NCBI GenBank assembly: GCA_026210745.1
Contig: CP110630.1
Span: 3,038,001-3,102,000, forward strand
Reading direction: 5' to 3'
Length of the DNA stretch: 64,000 bases
DNA from: Exobasidium rhododendri
Taxonomy: Eukaryota; Basidiomycota; Exobasidiomycetes; Exobasidiales; Exobasidiaceae
Below are positions 10,520 through 20,959 of the stretch, piece after piece. Each line of letters begins with the position of its first letter. Position 1 is the first letter of the stretch. The position numbers and the translations under genes are program-made. The notes beneath the pieces are model-generated. The model saw nothing but the letters and a program-made list of their open reading frames with translations, was not told where the DNA came from and ran no database searches.

Positions 10520-12313
10520 ATGTCAGCAGCTCTTGGAAAGGGACGATTTCATCATCAGCAGCAACATTCGTATCCAACTCACCTCCATCAGCCTCTCGAA
10601 AGTATGAACAATTGGAACAGAGACTACGCTCAAGCTCCAAGAGATTCATCCCATCGAGCAGATCCGTCCAACAGCTCTTACTCGGACACGACCTTGCCCA
10701 ACATAAGCAACTACGGTCTACCACCCTCTAGCTGGGGCGCCCCTTCCTCCTCTTCATCGTCTGCCAACACGTCCCAACTTGCTTCGACATTGGACACCAG
10801 TAGTGACTCGGTGGAACCATACTCTTCATCGACAGGCTACCGTCGTTCGAATGAATCGACGAACCTGCCGACAGGCACACACAAGAATTACGTCTCGTCA
10901 GGACTAGCATCCTCGTACGGATCTGGACCGGCTTTAGGCGCTGCTTTCAGCACTCATGCAGCTTCCTACCAACAACGTCTGCCTTCTCCGCACTATGTAC
11001 AAGCCTCGGTCAAGACGCCAATGACAGTGTCGTCCAATCTCCCCGATCAAATGTCATCGGCTCACCACACGTTGCAGAACAGAGAAACGCGCCCGGATAC
11101 TACAGTGCTGCAGAACCACTACGCTTACGGCAATCCCTCCTCGAGCGCACAGCCGCAGCAGCAGCAGCACCACCAACAACAGCAACCACAACAGTTCCAC
11201 CACAATCATCATTATTCCCAACCAGTCGATGACTACTTAGACTTCCGCACACAGTACTTGAATCCTTTTGAAGTCAAACATCGGAGGAGGACGACTCGAA
11301 TGCAGTTCAAAGTGCTAGAGACGACCTTCAAAGAGAACCCCAAGCCTAATGCTTCAACGAGGAAAACATTGAGCCAACAATTGGACATGCCCGTTCGAGC
11401 AGTTCAGATTTGGTTCCAGAATCGTAGAGCAAAGGCGAAGACAGTGGCTAGAAAGGAAGCCAATCAGACACTCGATGTTGACGAAGAGAACGACAAGGGC
11501 GAAGACGAATGTTATCAGCATGACAACCCTGATCACGCTATGAGTCGACCATCGACGAGTGCAGGATTGGAGGACGTTTTAGATGGAGATGAGGACGGAG
11601 ATTCTGCATCGCCACCCTCTCCGTTTCGGCCTCCGGCCGCTGAAGCAGGGCACAGCTCCCACAGAACGTGGATTTCTACTTCTTATCCTTCGGATGCTGC
11701 ACCTGTACACTCGGATGCCTTTAAAGTCCCCCATCGTCCCCTCAAAGTGGAAAGGGAAGCGTCTTCTTCGAGTCGTAGGATGACGCTAGACTCTATGCCG
11801 ACTGCGCACACTTCTACGAACAATGCCATCAACTACGCCACCACCAATGACAACAGTACCTCCTACCACTCATCTCCCTTCCAAGCTGGTGGTACAATGT
11901 CTTTTACCTCTCATCCTTCTCACCATTCCGCGTCGACTGCCTACTACGATGGCTACTCTCGTCCTGCCAGCTCCTCATCTATCAGCAACTCGTACGATGA
12001 TCGCCACCGAAGACCCACTATGGCTTCCTCTTCTTCAGACCACCAGGACAGTACTCAAGCATCATTTCCAACCCTTAATTCGTATCGCTTCAACTCAGCA
12101 GCTCACGGGATCGACATGCAACTACCGCACGCGTATAACGGTGCAGATCTTAGACGTCTTCCAACGTCGTCGGACATTGGATCATCTGGTCAAGGTCAAG
12201 TGGATGCGGTAAGAGATCTAAGCACTTCACAGTATGCCCATTATTCTCTTCAAGATTCCCATAATGCAGGCCAATCTCACGAAGGCGTTCAGTCAAACGA
12301 CTGGAGATACTAG
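10520..12313 (+). CDS. Homeodomain transcription factor
   Basis: Single exon, 597 residues from the ATG at 10520. The frame runs further upstream only from a GTG. A typical 60-residue homeodomain (no three-residue TALE insertion) lies at about residues 252-311: KHRRRTTRMQFKVLE at its N-terminus, and recognition helix AVQIWFQNRRAKAK. Outside it the protein is low-complexity: Ser/Thr/Tyr-rich N-terminus, Gln/His run at ~210-235, acidic patch just after the homeodomain, and a Ser/His/Tyr-rich C-terminus. It most resembles fungal Pho2/Yox-like homeobox regulators. There is no adjacent HD1 partner or pheromone gene, so nothing points to a mating-type locus. Targets are unknown. Confidence 0.88.
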   Translation: MSAALGKGRFHHQQQHSYPTHLHQPLESMNNWNRDYAQAPRDSSHRADPSNSSYSDTTLPNISNYGLPPSSWGAPSSSSSSANTSQLASTLDTSSDSVEPYSSSTGYRRSNESTNLPTGTHKNYVSSGLASSYGSGPALGAAFSTHAASYQQRLPSPHYVQASVKTPMTVSSNLPDQMSSAHHTLQNRETRPDTTVLQNHYAYGNPSSSAQPQQQQHHQQQQPQQFHHNHHYSQPVDDYLDFRTQYLNPFEVKHRRRTTRMQFKVLETTFKENPKPNASTRKTLSQQLDMPVRAVQIWFQNRRAKAKTVARKEANQTLDVDEENDKGEDECYQHDNPDHAMSRPSTSAGLEDVLDGDEDGDSASPPSPFRPPAAEAGHSSHRTWISTSYPSDAAPVHSDAFKVPHRPLKVEREASSSSRRMTLDSMPTAHTSTNNAINYATTNDNSTSYHSSPFQAGGTMSFTSHPSHHSASTAYYDGYSRPASSSSISNSYDDRHRRPTMASSSSDHQDSTQASFPTLNSYRFNSAAHGIDMQLPHAYNGADLRRLPTSSDIGSSGQGQVDAVRDLSTSQYAHYSLQDSHNAGQSHEGVQSNDWRY

Positions 12314-12462
12314 GCGAGCAAATCCAATGTCTCTCGTTGGTGTTTGACGTTGTATCACATTGTTTGCAAGAAGATGGATGACTCTCCACCAGTGCCGCCC
12401 CTTCCTTTGCATTGCGCATAGACGTGCTAATGACCAAATCACTGTGACAAGTATCGCATCTC

Positions 12463-13881
12463 CTACTTCCAAATGTCGGCGAATGCATCATTATTCTGAC
12501 TGAATTTTTGCCCAGTGCTTGAGCTTGCCGTGCCGTTGTTTCCGCTGGTCATTTCGCCCCATATATCATTATTCGTTGACGGTGCGGCGGGTGTCGATGT
12601 TGCAGGTGCGCCCCAAACGTCCTGAGTGGTAAACATGTTCGTACCTTTGATGGCGGGAGCAGCAGCCGATTGGGTTGCGCTCAGCTGTTCAAAGCCCCAA
12701 GGATTACTTGCACTGTTGTTGCTCTGTTGTTTTTGATGATGCTGTTGCGGCTGCTGTCCACCGAGACTAAGACCGCCAAAGGCGTCCAGACTGGATCCAG
12801 AAGCAGGAGGTGCAGCTGTTCGCGGTGACGTAGTGGCAGCAAAGAGAGAAAGGATGTCATTCTTGTTGCCTTTGGAAGTGGGCGCAGACGATCCGGCGGG
12901 AGAAGCGGGGGCCGCATGCCAGTCCAAGTCAAAGAGACCACCACCGCCACCAGCATTCTTCTCTGATTTGCTGATCGTACTTGTAGACGTGTTGCTTGTT
13001 TGTGTTGGAGCAGCAGATGTAGGAGCTCTAGGTGCAGACGAAGGAGGAGCATCATCGAGCAAAGATGATTGACGCGAAGTCGAAACGCTTGTCGTTGCTG
13101 CACCTGGGCCTATGTCACCTCCCAGTAGGTCAATAGCACTCGTCGCAGTACTTCGCGTCGACCGAGCTGCTGACGTTGGGGGAGAAGAGGCGGCTGCGTT
13201 TGAAGAAGCTGCTGCTGGAGATGCAGAGCTGCTCTCGTCTAGTATGCTAGGGTCTGACGGCGGAGGTCCTTCTTTTGCCCATCGTCTTGTCTCATACTTG
13301 CTCCGAATGAAGCTCTCTACTTTGTGTTCTGGAGGAATATGACCCGCCTTGAGATGTGCTTCCCAGTATAAATTGCATAGTTTATTGCCCCATTGCTGTA
13401 CAGATGCCATCTGCTCTGGTGTCCAGATATCCAGATCGATTGATTTCACTTTTAAGGAAGCATTCCGTGAGCAGTGCGTCTTCATGTAATAGATGACCAT
13501 GCATCCCACTCACCCTTACTAATGTGAGTGCCCATACTTCGATGAATGCCCGAGCAACGAATGCAGAGAAAGCATCCAATGTTCCATGAGGCCCATCGAG
13601 GATCTGAGAAAGCTCAGCGTCATGATCAGAACAGGGTGACGTACTATTACTGGCTGCTGGATTCGCTCTAGAACTCACCATTGCGTTTCTGACAGGGTCC
13701 GTCGAGAGGTGGAAAAACAGCAACTGAATCAGTCCTACGTCCGTCCTGTCGTGCCCATATTAAGACAGCGACTTACACAATCTACGCAGACTTTATTCTC
13801 AGGTAACTTTACTAACGCTCTTAATGTCTTTGCATTGGCGTCATTCTGTGCCTTTGATTGCGCCTGTCGATTGTAAGACAT
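12463..13881 (-). CDS. AGE2: ArfGAP of the Age2/SMAP type
   Basis: Exons on the minus strand are 13881-13777, 13688-13679, 13603-13514 and 13448-12463 (396 residues). The zinc finger C-x2-C-x16-C-x2-C forms only if the 10-nt second exon is used: VCVDC, then KRN-D, then [16 protein letters not shown]. The catalytic arginine is in [11 protein letters not shown]. The region continues [13 protein letters not shown] and [13 protein letters not shown], typical of SMAP/Age2 proteins. The C-terminal half is Ala/Ser/Thr-rich with Gly/Gln runs and ends [10 protein letters not shown], a motif shared with this subfamily. Known role: stimulating GTP hydrolysis on Arf at Golgi and endosomes. It is convergent with the homeobox gene, 149 bp away. 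Confidence 0.9.
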
Positions 13882-14251
13882 GGTCGAGGTATTGAATGGT
13901 GATCAGTAGCAGCGCGAATATTTCGTTGCTGTTGGCTTGATCCAAATGCGAGCTTTATCACATACAACACCACACTACGAAATTTACAGACTCGGTCGCG
14001 TGGCTTCGCAAGGAAAAATCCAGAAAATCATCCGCCAAGAAGGGGGGGAAGGTGTAATTCTCACCTTGTTGAAGGAGGAGATTTGCTTGCACTTCCCTCC
14101 TCGATTGAATCTCAACTGAGTCAAACGAAATACCTGCTATTCTTATTGAAGCAATAGGCTCTACAGCTCACTCGTTCTATCAAGACAGCACTCTCTCGCA
14201 CTTTTCTTCCCAGGTGGACATAAATCGAAGACTTATTCCCGCCCCTGTTCT
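13882..14251. promoter_or_regulatory. Divergent intergenic region
   Basis: A 370-bp gap between the start codons of the ArfGAP gene and the eIF5-mimic gene. It contains promoters for both; no specific element is recognised. Confidence 0.4.
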
Positions 14252-16115
14252 ATGACCGCTACGCCCCCGGCCCATGCGCCTCCTACTAAAGCTGAAAAGC
14301 CTACACTAACTGGATCACGCATCAAGCAACGCAAGGTAAGAGTGGCAAGGACTTGTCTGGATGGCGTACCGTTTCTGTGCATATTCAATTGAAAGAACTT
14401 TTCGTTGCTTTGCCTCTTCTTGCTCTCTTCCTTGAACAGGGTGTCGTCAAGTCACAAGCCAAATTTGAACCAGAAGGTCAGTGTAGACGAGAACGAGAGG
14501 AGGAAGCTTTGCCTTCGAAAGATCGGAGGTCTCTGACAGGACTTGCCACTTTGCCTTTCAACAGTCTTTCGCGATCAATTGCTCAAATTTTTCGAGCAAG
14601 TCCCTGATCATGACTACGAGGGGCTCTTGAACGCCCTTGACAAGGCCGGCAATACCTTAGATTATCGCAAGTACACAGATCAATTTTTTGAGATCTTCAT
14701 CACCGGAGGTCTCCTCGCTCCTGGTGGGTCCTACCTGGATGAAAATGTTCCTTTGACGAAATTTTCAATCTTTGAGGCAAAGAGTGCCGATATCGATCAT
14801 GTCAAGCCATTTGTGTCTACGCTGGAAAAGCTAATCAGACGTGAGTAGGGACGATCTACTAAGATGTGATGTGATGTGTCTCGCGACTGACGACGAGATT
14901 GAGACTTACCCAGGATACAAGTTTTTGCAAAAGCCACTCGAAGAAAGCAACCTGGCTGGTATCATCCAGTACACTTCTCGTTTCACCCCAGAGCAAAGGA
15001 AGAAGCTCGCGATTGCTACAGCTGTCATGATACAAATTCAATTGGTATCAGCCAGTGTTCTACTAACGTTGCAAAAAGACCATCTAGTCAAAGACGGTGA
15101 GTATCTGTCAAGCCCCCCTTTTGCGTTTTGTCCGTATGACTCGCTAATGAGATCAAGCGTTTTCTTTCCTTCTACCTCTTGCTAGATGTTGCAATCGCAT
15201 TCATCGACGTCGTCTTCCGCACGTATCTCGGAAGCGAGAACTCCATGGATCAACTGGGATCTGCTCTTCGCAAGGGAGGAATCAAGGAGCCTTTACTCTT
15301 TTTCCCTCAGACTCGGCGCTCTCAACCTGGCCTGGTTGCTTCCCACTTCAGAGGAGAAGGCTTGAATCAAGTAGCCGACTATTTCCAGAAGCGGGCCGCA
15401 AAGGAGGCTAGAGACGGAACCGTTGCTCGTCTTCGCGATATGAGGGGAGGACAGGTCGAGGAAGTGGAGAAATCATCAGATGAAGATGTCATCGACTTCC
15501 TTCGGGAGCAAAGGGAAAGGAGTGGAATTGCTCTTGAGGAGTTTGCTCCTATCGTGTGGGAAGGTCTAATGAACTCGGTCGATTGGAGTCAGAGACAAGA
15601 TCAGATTGAGGCGCAAGCCTTGAAGGAGGTCAAGGTGAGTCGCGACATGTTGCTGACGGTGTGATGGAGGTTTGCGTCTTGCTACTGATGTGTTCGTTGC
15701 TTTATTCTTTTCTCTCCTGCCCCTCTACAGTCTATCTCACCGATCTTGGAACCGTTCTGCCCCAATTCAAAGTGCGAATTGGCACTTATCAACACGATAC
15801 AGATCCACTGCTACGACGACGCTCGTCTCATGAAGACTTTTCCAAACATTCTCAAAGTCTTGTACAACGAAGACGTCATCACTGATCAAGCCATCCTGTA
15901 CTGGGCTCAAAAGGGTGCAAAGCCGCAAGGCAAAGCACAGTTCCTCAAGGCCACAGAACCGCTCGTCAAGGTGAGTAGCTGTAAGCGTGATCTTGTGCCA
16001 CGCAATGGAGGCGCGAAAGTTGACAATGCGGTCCACAATTCCCTTCCCTCTGTTGGTTCTTTTTTGCTCTGCTGCCCAGTTCCTCGAAGAACAGTCGGAC
16101 GACGAGGAAGAGTAA
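14252..16115 (+). CDS. BZW: eIF5-mimic protein (BZW1/BZW2, 5MP)
   Basis: Seven exons: 14252-14335, 14440-14476, 14565-14840, 14914-15096, 15186-15634, 15731-15970 and 16080-16115, giving 434 residues. The N-terminus reads KPTLTGSRIKQRK, as in animal BZW proteins. The body shows LDYRKYTDQFFEIFITGG-LLAPGG, RRYKFLQKPLEE and EQRKKLAIATAVMI. The C-terminal W2-type HEAT domain has FAPIVWEGLMNSVDW, then PILEPFCPNSKCEL, and ends FLEEQSDDEEE, with the acidic W2 tail that binds eIF2 and eIF3. Known role: competing with eIF5 and raising the stringency of start-codon choice. As far as I know, budding yeast lacks this protein. Very regular GTGAG donors support the model. Confidence 0.92.
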
Positions 16116-16616
16116 AAGGGCTTTGCACCTTTTTCTCTAGAAACCAGAACGCGGCGTGCTTGTAAAGTCACCTCTTCATTGCTGTAGATCTTTTTGTTGC
16201 AGGATAATTGCCACTTTTACTTGCTACACGGTATATATACTGTGAAAGGGGGCGGTACAAGAAAAAGAGAGTGAGAGTGTGTGACGGGCCGGAGAGGGGC
16301 CATCGTAAGTGGTGCCGACTTGTGCTGCGTCAAGATTACTGGCATCACCCTACTTTTTGCTCGATACAGACTCTTCGGTCGAACAGTGCATTAACCGTAG
16401 CGTCGGAGTTTCGATGCCTGTCTCCTCCTCTGTATTTATTCCACAAACAAAGATCAGGCGGTGTGTGAGCGATGTATAGTATTGAAATGAGAGCATGCAA
16501 TGCAGGCATCGGAGTCAGCCGACTCAAGATGAGACGAGAAGATCTGCCCCCTTACCCAGTCCTTCCCCAGATCGCCCAATCACAGCTGGCCATCTTTCCC
16601 TTTCTCTTGTAAGACG
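16116..16616. other. Intergenic region
   Basis: About 500 bp between the stop of the 5MP gene and the start of the transporter. It holds the 3' end of one and the promoter of the other. No open frame or RNA gene is supported. Confidence 0.4.
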
Positions 16617-18518
16617 ATGATGACGGGTTTCAGATCGACAATGAGAGGCTACATCAAGATCGCTAAGCGCAACTTCACAGGCCTCTTCACCGGCGACACC
16701 CATGAAGAGGTCATCAACGCAGCAGGTCATAAAGTCATCATCATCAACGAATTTCGTCTGCCAGAGAACCCCTTGCCATCGCTTAGAGCTGTCTCTCCGT
16801 CCGAGTGGCTATACTTCTTCTGCGGCTATTGCATCCTCTTCGTCGAGATTCTCAATTTTACGTCCGCCACGATTGAAATTGACAAACTTGTGCAATACTT
16901 CGGTTCGACAAAGGTGAGTCGTTAAAAAAAGCAGTAGTAATTTGACGAAGTGTACAATGACCACCATCACCACCACAACGTCACCATGAACAGGCTCAGG
17001 TCACAATGGCTGTCACCTACTCACTTTTGACCAAGTTCGTCGGTGCCTTCATCTTTGGCATTGCCGCCGATTCTATGGGTAGAAAGTATCCCATGATTAT
17101 CAACTGTCTATTGCTTGGCTTCTGTCAGCTCGCCACCACGTTCACCACGTCCATTAAGAGCTACCAGTTCTCGAGACTCTCGGTAGGCGTAGCGATGGGA
17201 GGAATGTATGGCAACGCAGCAGCTACAGCTTTGGAACATTGTAATTCCGGAGCGAGGGGGTTCTTAAGCGGCCTCTTTGAGAGTGCCGCAGGATTCGCTT
17301 TCCTTGCTGCGAATTTGATCGCTCTGGCTGTCGGAGGAGAGGTAGATACTTGGAAGGTCAGCTTTTACGTATGTTCTTCAGACCGCCCGATGAGGGGAAA
17401 ATCACTAAAATAGCGAAGAGCGAGGAGAAATGAGACTAACTTGTTTCTTTCCCTATCAATGCCAGGTTGGGTCGGGCGCTGCCTTCTTTGTCGCCATCTT
17501 TCGCGCTTGTCTGCCAGAGTCATGCCGCTTCTTCAAGAAACACTACGATCAAAGCGATGACAATCAACAAGAGTGTGAACTTCCAAAGGTGCGGATCAGT
17601 ATTTTTGTTCGTCAGATTATATACATGATCCGACACAAGTGGCCCACGATGCTGTATCTGCTGATGCTCGTGTCCTTTGTGTGTGGTGTAGCGATGAATT
17701 CGGTGAGTAGAGATGACAGGAAAAGGAGTCAACTTTGCGAAAGATTTTATACTCACGGAGAGGCAATCCTTGTGTTGCTATTGCAGATGGACCCTTACGT
17801 CATCTTTCTCATGACCGACAAGGGCATGTCCAGCTCGGAAGCAAGGAAGGTGGCTATAGTCGTGAGCCTCGGTGGCATACTAGGCCCTGTCGCTGTTGGC
17901 TGGTGTTCGCAGACGATTGGAAGACGAAGAGCGATTATCTTCTCAGGCATCGGTATCTGCGCACTGATCCCATGGACTATCCTACCAAACAACCATATCT
18001 CCCTGGCCATAGGAGGTTTCCTCATGACTTTCTTGTGAGCCACGACAGAATTTGCGATCAATTGGATGCGCACGTCGGGGACTGACAATGGCCTGTGATT
18101 CTTTCTCCCTCCTCCGTTTCTTTCTTGTAGCAGCACAGGGATTCTGGGAGTCCTGCCGATCCACATGAACGAACTGTCAGAGCCGAAATTTCGTACCCTA
18201 GTCCCGGGCATCATATTCCAACTCGCTTTCACAATCGCAGCTCCCCTTCCTCAGCTTGCCATCTTTCTGGCGGAAAGAACGGAATCGAACGCTTCCGACG
18301 GAAGAGTGGGACAAAATTACGGCCCAATCATCGGTGCATTCGTTGCTCTGTGTGGTGTGCTGACTATCCTTTGGTCTGCAATCGGACCGGAACGTCGTGG
18401 AAGCCAATTCGAGATGATTGCACCGGCTGGAATTGATGAAAGCAAGATAGATCCAGAGCCGATGAAGACTGTCTTGGTGTTCGGCAATCGATCGGGAAAC
18501 CAGAGCGACTATTGCTAG
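16617..18518 (+). CDS. JEN1: Major facilitator, Jen1-type carboxylate transporter
   Basis: Five exons: 16617-16913, 16994-17368, 17466-17702, 17787-18034 and 18131-18518 (514 residues). It is a 12-helix MFS protein with GIAADSMGRKYPMI between helices 2 and 3. The block GVAMGGMYGNAAATALEHC, then GARGFLSGLFE, is characteristic of the Jen1 family of proton-coupled lactate/pyruvate/succinate permeases at the plasma membrane. A second MFS loop motif, SQTIGRRRAI, is present in the C-terminal half. The hydrophilic N-terminus ends in RAVSPSEWLYFF. The substrate cannot be read from sequence; short-chain carboxylate is the family expectation. Two in-frame ATGs (16617 and 16620) start the protein. Confidence 0.85.
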
Positions 18519-18801
18519 GTCGTTTGTGTCGGAAGCGTGCTACCGTATACTCCCTCACCACTTTTTCCTTGCAAAAGGACGTCTATCACCTTATGGTCCT
18601 GTCTCTGTGTCTCATATCACGGCCCGTCTCTACACTCGCTCCAAATAGCTGGTAGTCCTTATGGGTATTCTGTTATCGGCGAGAAGTGGCTACAGCATGA
18701 GAAAGTATGTGTATCTCAGGAGACACCTCTGATCGCGGGAATAGGTGAAACACTGAAGGGAAAGATGACGAAAGGAGAACGGATGCTATTGCAATGCTGT
18801 G

Positions 18802-20340
18802 TCAATGTCTCGAACCTCCTCTCCCTCTTCCACCGCCACCTCCCCTACTCGAGCCTCGGCCTCTTCCACCGCCACCTCTGCTGCCGCCTCTTCCCCTCCC
18901 TCTTCCTCCTCGGTTGCTTCTCGGCATTCCTGCCTCGACAACATCATCGTCTCTGTCCATATCACCGCCCCTTCTCCTCTTCTTCGACGGTTCCACACCC
19001 ATGTCTGTTCCTCTCCCCTTTCCCCCAGTGTCCCTCATCTCTCGAATAGCTTCCCTTGCTGCTTGTCCAACCCTTTCTTCCAAAAGTCGTACGCTGTCTT
19101 TCTCACAACCAGGAAACTCCGTCAACTTTTTCCCAATCACCACTTCTATCCTTTGAAGAAGTTCGACGTCATACTGCGTAACAAGCGTAACACTTCTCCC
19201 ACTTCGACCTGCTCTAGCTGTTCGACCGACTCTGTGAATGTAATCTTTGCTGTGCGTTGGAATGTCATAGTTGATGACCAAGTCGACTGCAGGAATGTCA
19301 AGACCTCGCGAGGCTACGTCGGTGGCGATAAGGATATTTCTTCCACCTCCTTTGAATTTACCAAGAGCACCCAATCGTGCACTTTGAGATAGCTGACCGT
19401 GCAGCGGGATGGCTGAAAAGCCCAGCATTCGCAAAAGTATGGCCAATCGAGAGGTGTCATGGACGGTCCGAGTGAAGATGAGGATGGAAGAGCCTGTTTG
19501 ATCGTTGACAATCGACACCAGATGCGTGTCCTTCTGGGCAAAAGGACAAAAGACATAATGCTGTGACAAGGTCGAAACGGTGGCATACTTTGTCCCTACT
19601 TCGACCCGCATCGGGTTCTTGAGACTGGCTCGTTGAAGCTTGGCGACCTTCGTGGTCATTGTTGCGCTGAATAACATCGTCGTCCGCTCTCTTGGCATGG
19701 ATTGAAGTAGCTTGTCAATGATCGGACCAAAATCCATGTCGAGCAATCTGTCCGCTTCGTCCATCACCAAATACTTGAGGCCACGGAAGTTGAATCCCTT
19801 TGTGTTCTCGAGATGATCTTGCAGTCGACCTGGCGTGGCAACTACGATGTGTGGTCGTTTTCCTAGCGCTATCGATTGGGACATCATATCCATACCACCA
19901 ACGATCGTGGCACATCTGACACCGATAGTCGATCCCAGTGACTCCAGTTGCTGAGTGATTTGATACGCAAGCTCACGAGTCGGCGCAAGTACACAGGCAA
20001 AGAGAGGTCGTGGGTCGTCCCACAGTGCTTGCAAGATGGGGATTCCGAATGCCGCCGTCTTCCCACTACCCGTCTGAGCTAGACCAATGATGTCTCTGCC
20101 TTGAAGTGCTTCAGGAAGCGACTGTTCTTGGATCGGTGTTGGCCGCACAAAGCCCATTGTTTCGCACGCTTGGCATATCTGAGGATGTACACCTAGAGAG
20201 GCAAACGTTGCCTGAGTCGTTGGCTCCTCTTCGCTTTCTTCTACGCCTGCATCAGATCTGACATCTTCTTGAGCCTCAATTACAGAAGATGAAGAGGACC
20301 CTGCACTCGACTCGGCTTCTGCATCGGAAGCTGACGACAT
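18802..20340 (-). CDS. RRP3: DEAD-box RNA helicase DDX47/Rrp3
   Basis: Single exon, 512 residues from the ATG at 20340. All helicase motifs are visible: Q motif [50 protein letters not shown], and [13 protein letters not shown]. The block [20 protein letters not shown] and the [14 protein letters not shown] linker place it with DDX47/Rrp3, needed for 18S rRNA processing in the nucleolus. The N-terminus is acidic and Ser-rich. The C-terminal ~45 residues are nearly pure Arg/Gly/Ser with many RGG boxes, which is unusual for yeast Rrp3. It is convergent with the transporter and divergent from the glutamate-cysteine ligase. Confidence 0.92.
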   Translation of the reverse strand: MSSASDAEAESSAGSSSSSVIEAQEDVRSDAGVEESEEEPTTQATFASLGVHPQICQACETMGFVRPTPIQEQSLPEALQGRDIIGLAQTGSGKTAAFGIPILQALWDDPRPLFACVLAPTRELAYQITQQLESLGSTIGVRCATIVGGMDMMSQSIALGKRPHIVVATPGRLQDHLENTKGFNFRGLKYLVMDEADRLLDMDFGPIIDKLLQSMPRERTTMLFSATMTTKVAKLQRASLKNPMRVEVGTKYATVSTLSQHYVFCPFAQKDTHLVSIVNDQTGSSILIFTRTVHDTSRLAILLRMLGFSAIPLHGQLSQSARLGALGKFKGGGRNILIATDVASRGLDIPAVDLVINYDIPTHSKDYIHRVGRTARAGRSGRSVTLVTQYDVELLQRIEVVIGKKLTEFPGCEKDSVRLLEERVGQAAREAIREMRDTGGKGRGTDMGVEPSKKRRRGGDMDRDDDVVEAGMPRSNRGGRGRGRGGSRGGGGRGRGSSRGGGGGRGRGGSRH

Positions 20341-20959
20341 GATGTGCTCAGAGCTCTCGATAGGGCAAGCAAAGCTGCTGTGAATTCTCCGTCTATTTTC
20401 CTCTACCAAAATAAGCAGTGAACGAATCTCAAGAGTTTTGATTTCCCCAAGCAAAAAAGTACAGGGTCACGTGTGCGCCGCCTTATCTCCGCGACTGTGC
20501 CGGCACGACAGTCCTTCCCGCCGGGGGCCCAGGATTGCGCTGATGAACATTTCTCATTCTGCGACTTTCTCATGTGTGGCCTAGTAATAAGACCATGTCC
20601 TTCTTCGGATTTTTTGTGAACGAAACGATTGGTAATGCAAGTTCTTTGCGGGAAGGGCGACCGATAGAACACACAGCCATTTCTTCTCGCTCTGATGTGT
20701 AAGGAGGGTCTTATACATACAAGGCTAGTGTTGCGCGTCAATGCAGAACATTCATTATTTGAAAATAGTGAGAGCAAATGCCAATCTTTCCTTCGTGCCC
20801 TCTTGTCAGTAGCACCACGTTGAATTCCAGTCCAGGCTTCTCGACGTCCTCCTGTTCAGCGCTCCGACAAAAAGCTTGTGGGAGGTGTTTTGACGACCGA
20901 ACCAAGCGGATCGTCGTCGTCACCTTCGCTTTTTCTGCGAAGCCGTCGATTTTTAGCCA
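20341..20959. promoter_or_regulatory. Divergent promoter region RRP3/GSH1 with E-box
   Basis: This 619-bp gap contains CACGTG at 20468-20473 and a 10-bp perfect palindrome, GTGCCGGCAC, at 20497-20506. CACGTG is the core bound by bHLH factors such as Cbf1, which in yeast acts on sulfur genes; that would fit the neighbouring GSH1, but the site is nearer RRP3. Function is inference only. Confidence 0.35.

Noticed and set aside
10520-12313. Mating-type (b locus) homeodomain gene
   Set aside because: There is no divergent HD1/HD2 partner, and the homeodomain is near the protein middle; the neighbours are housekeeping genes not diagnostic of that locus.
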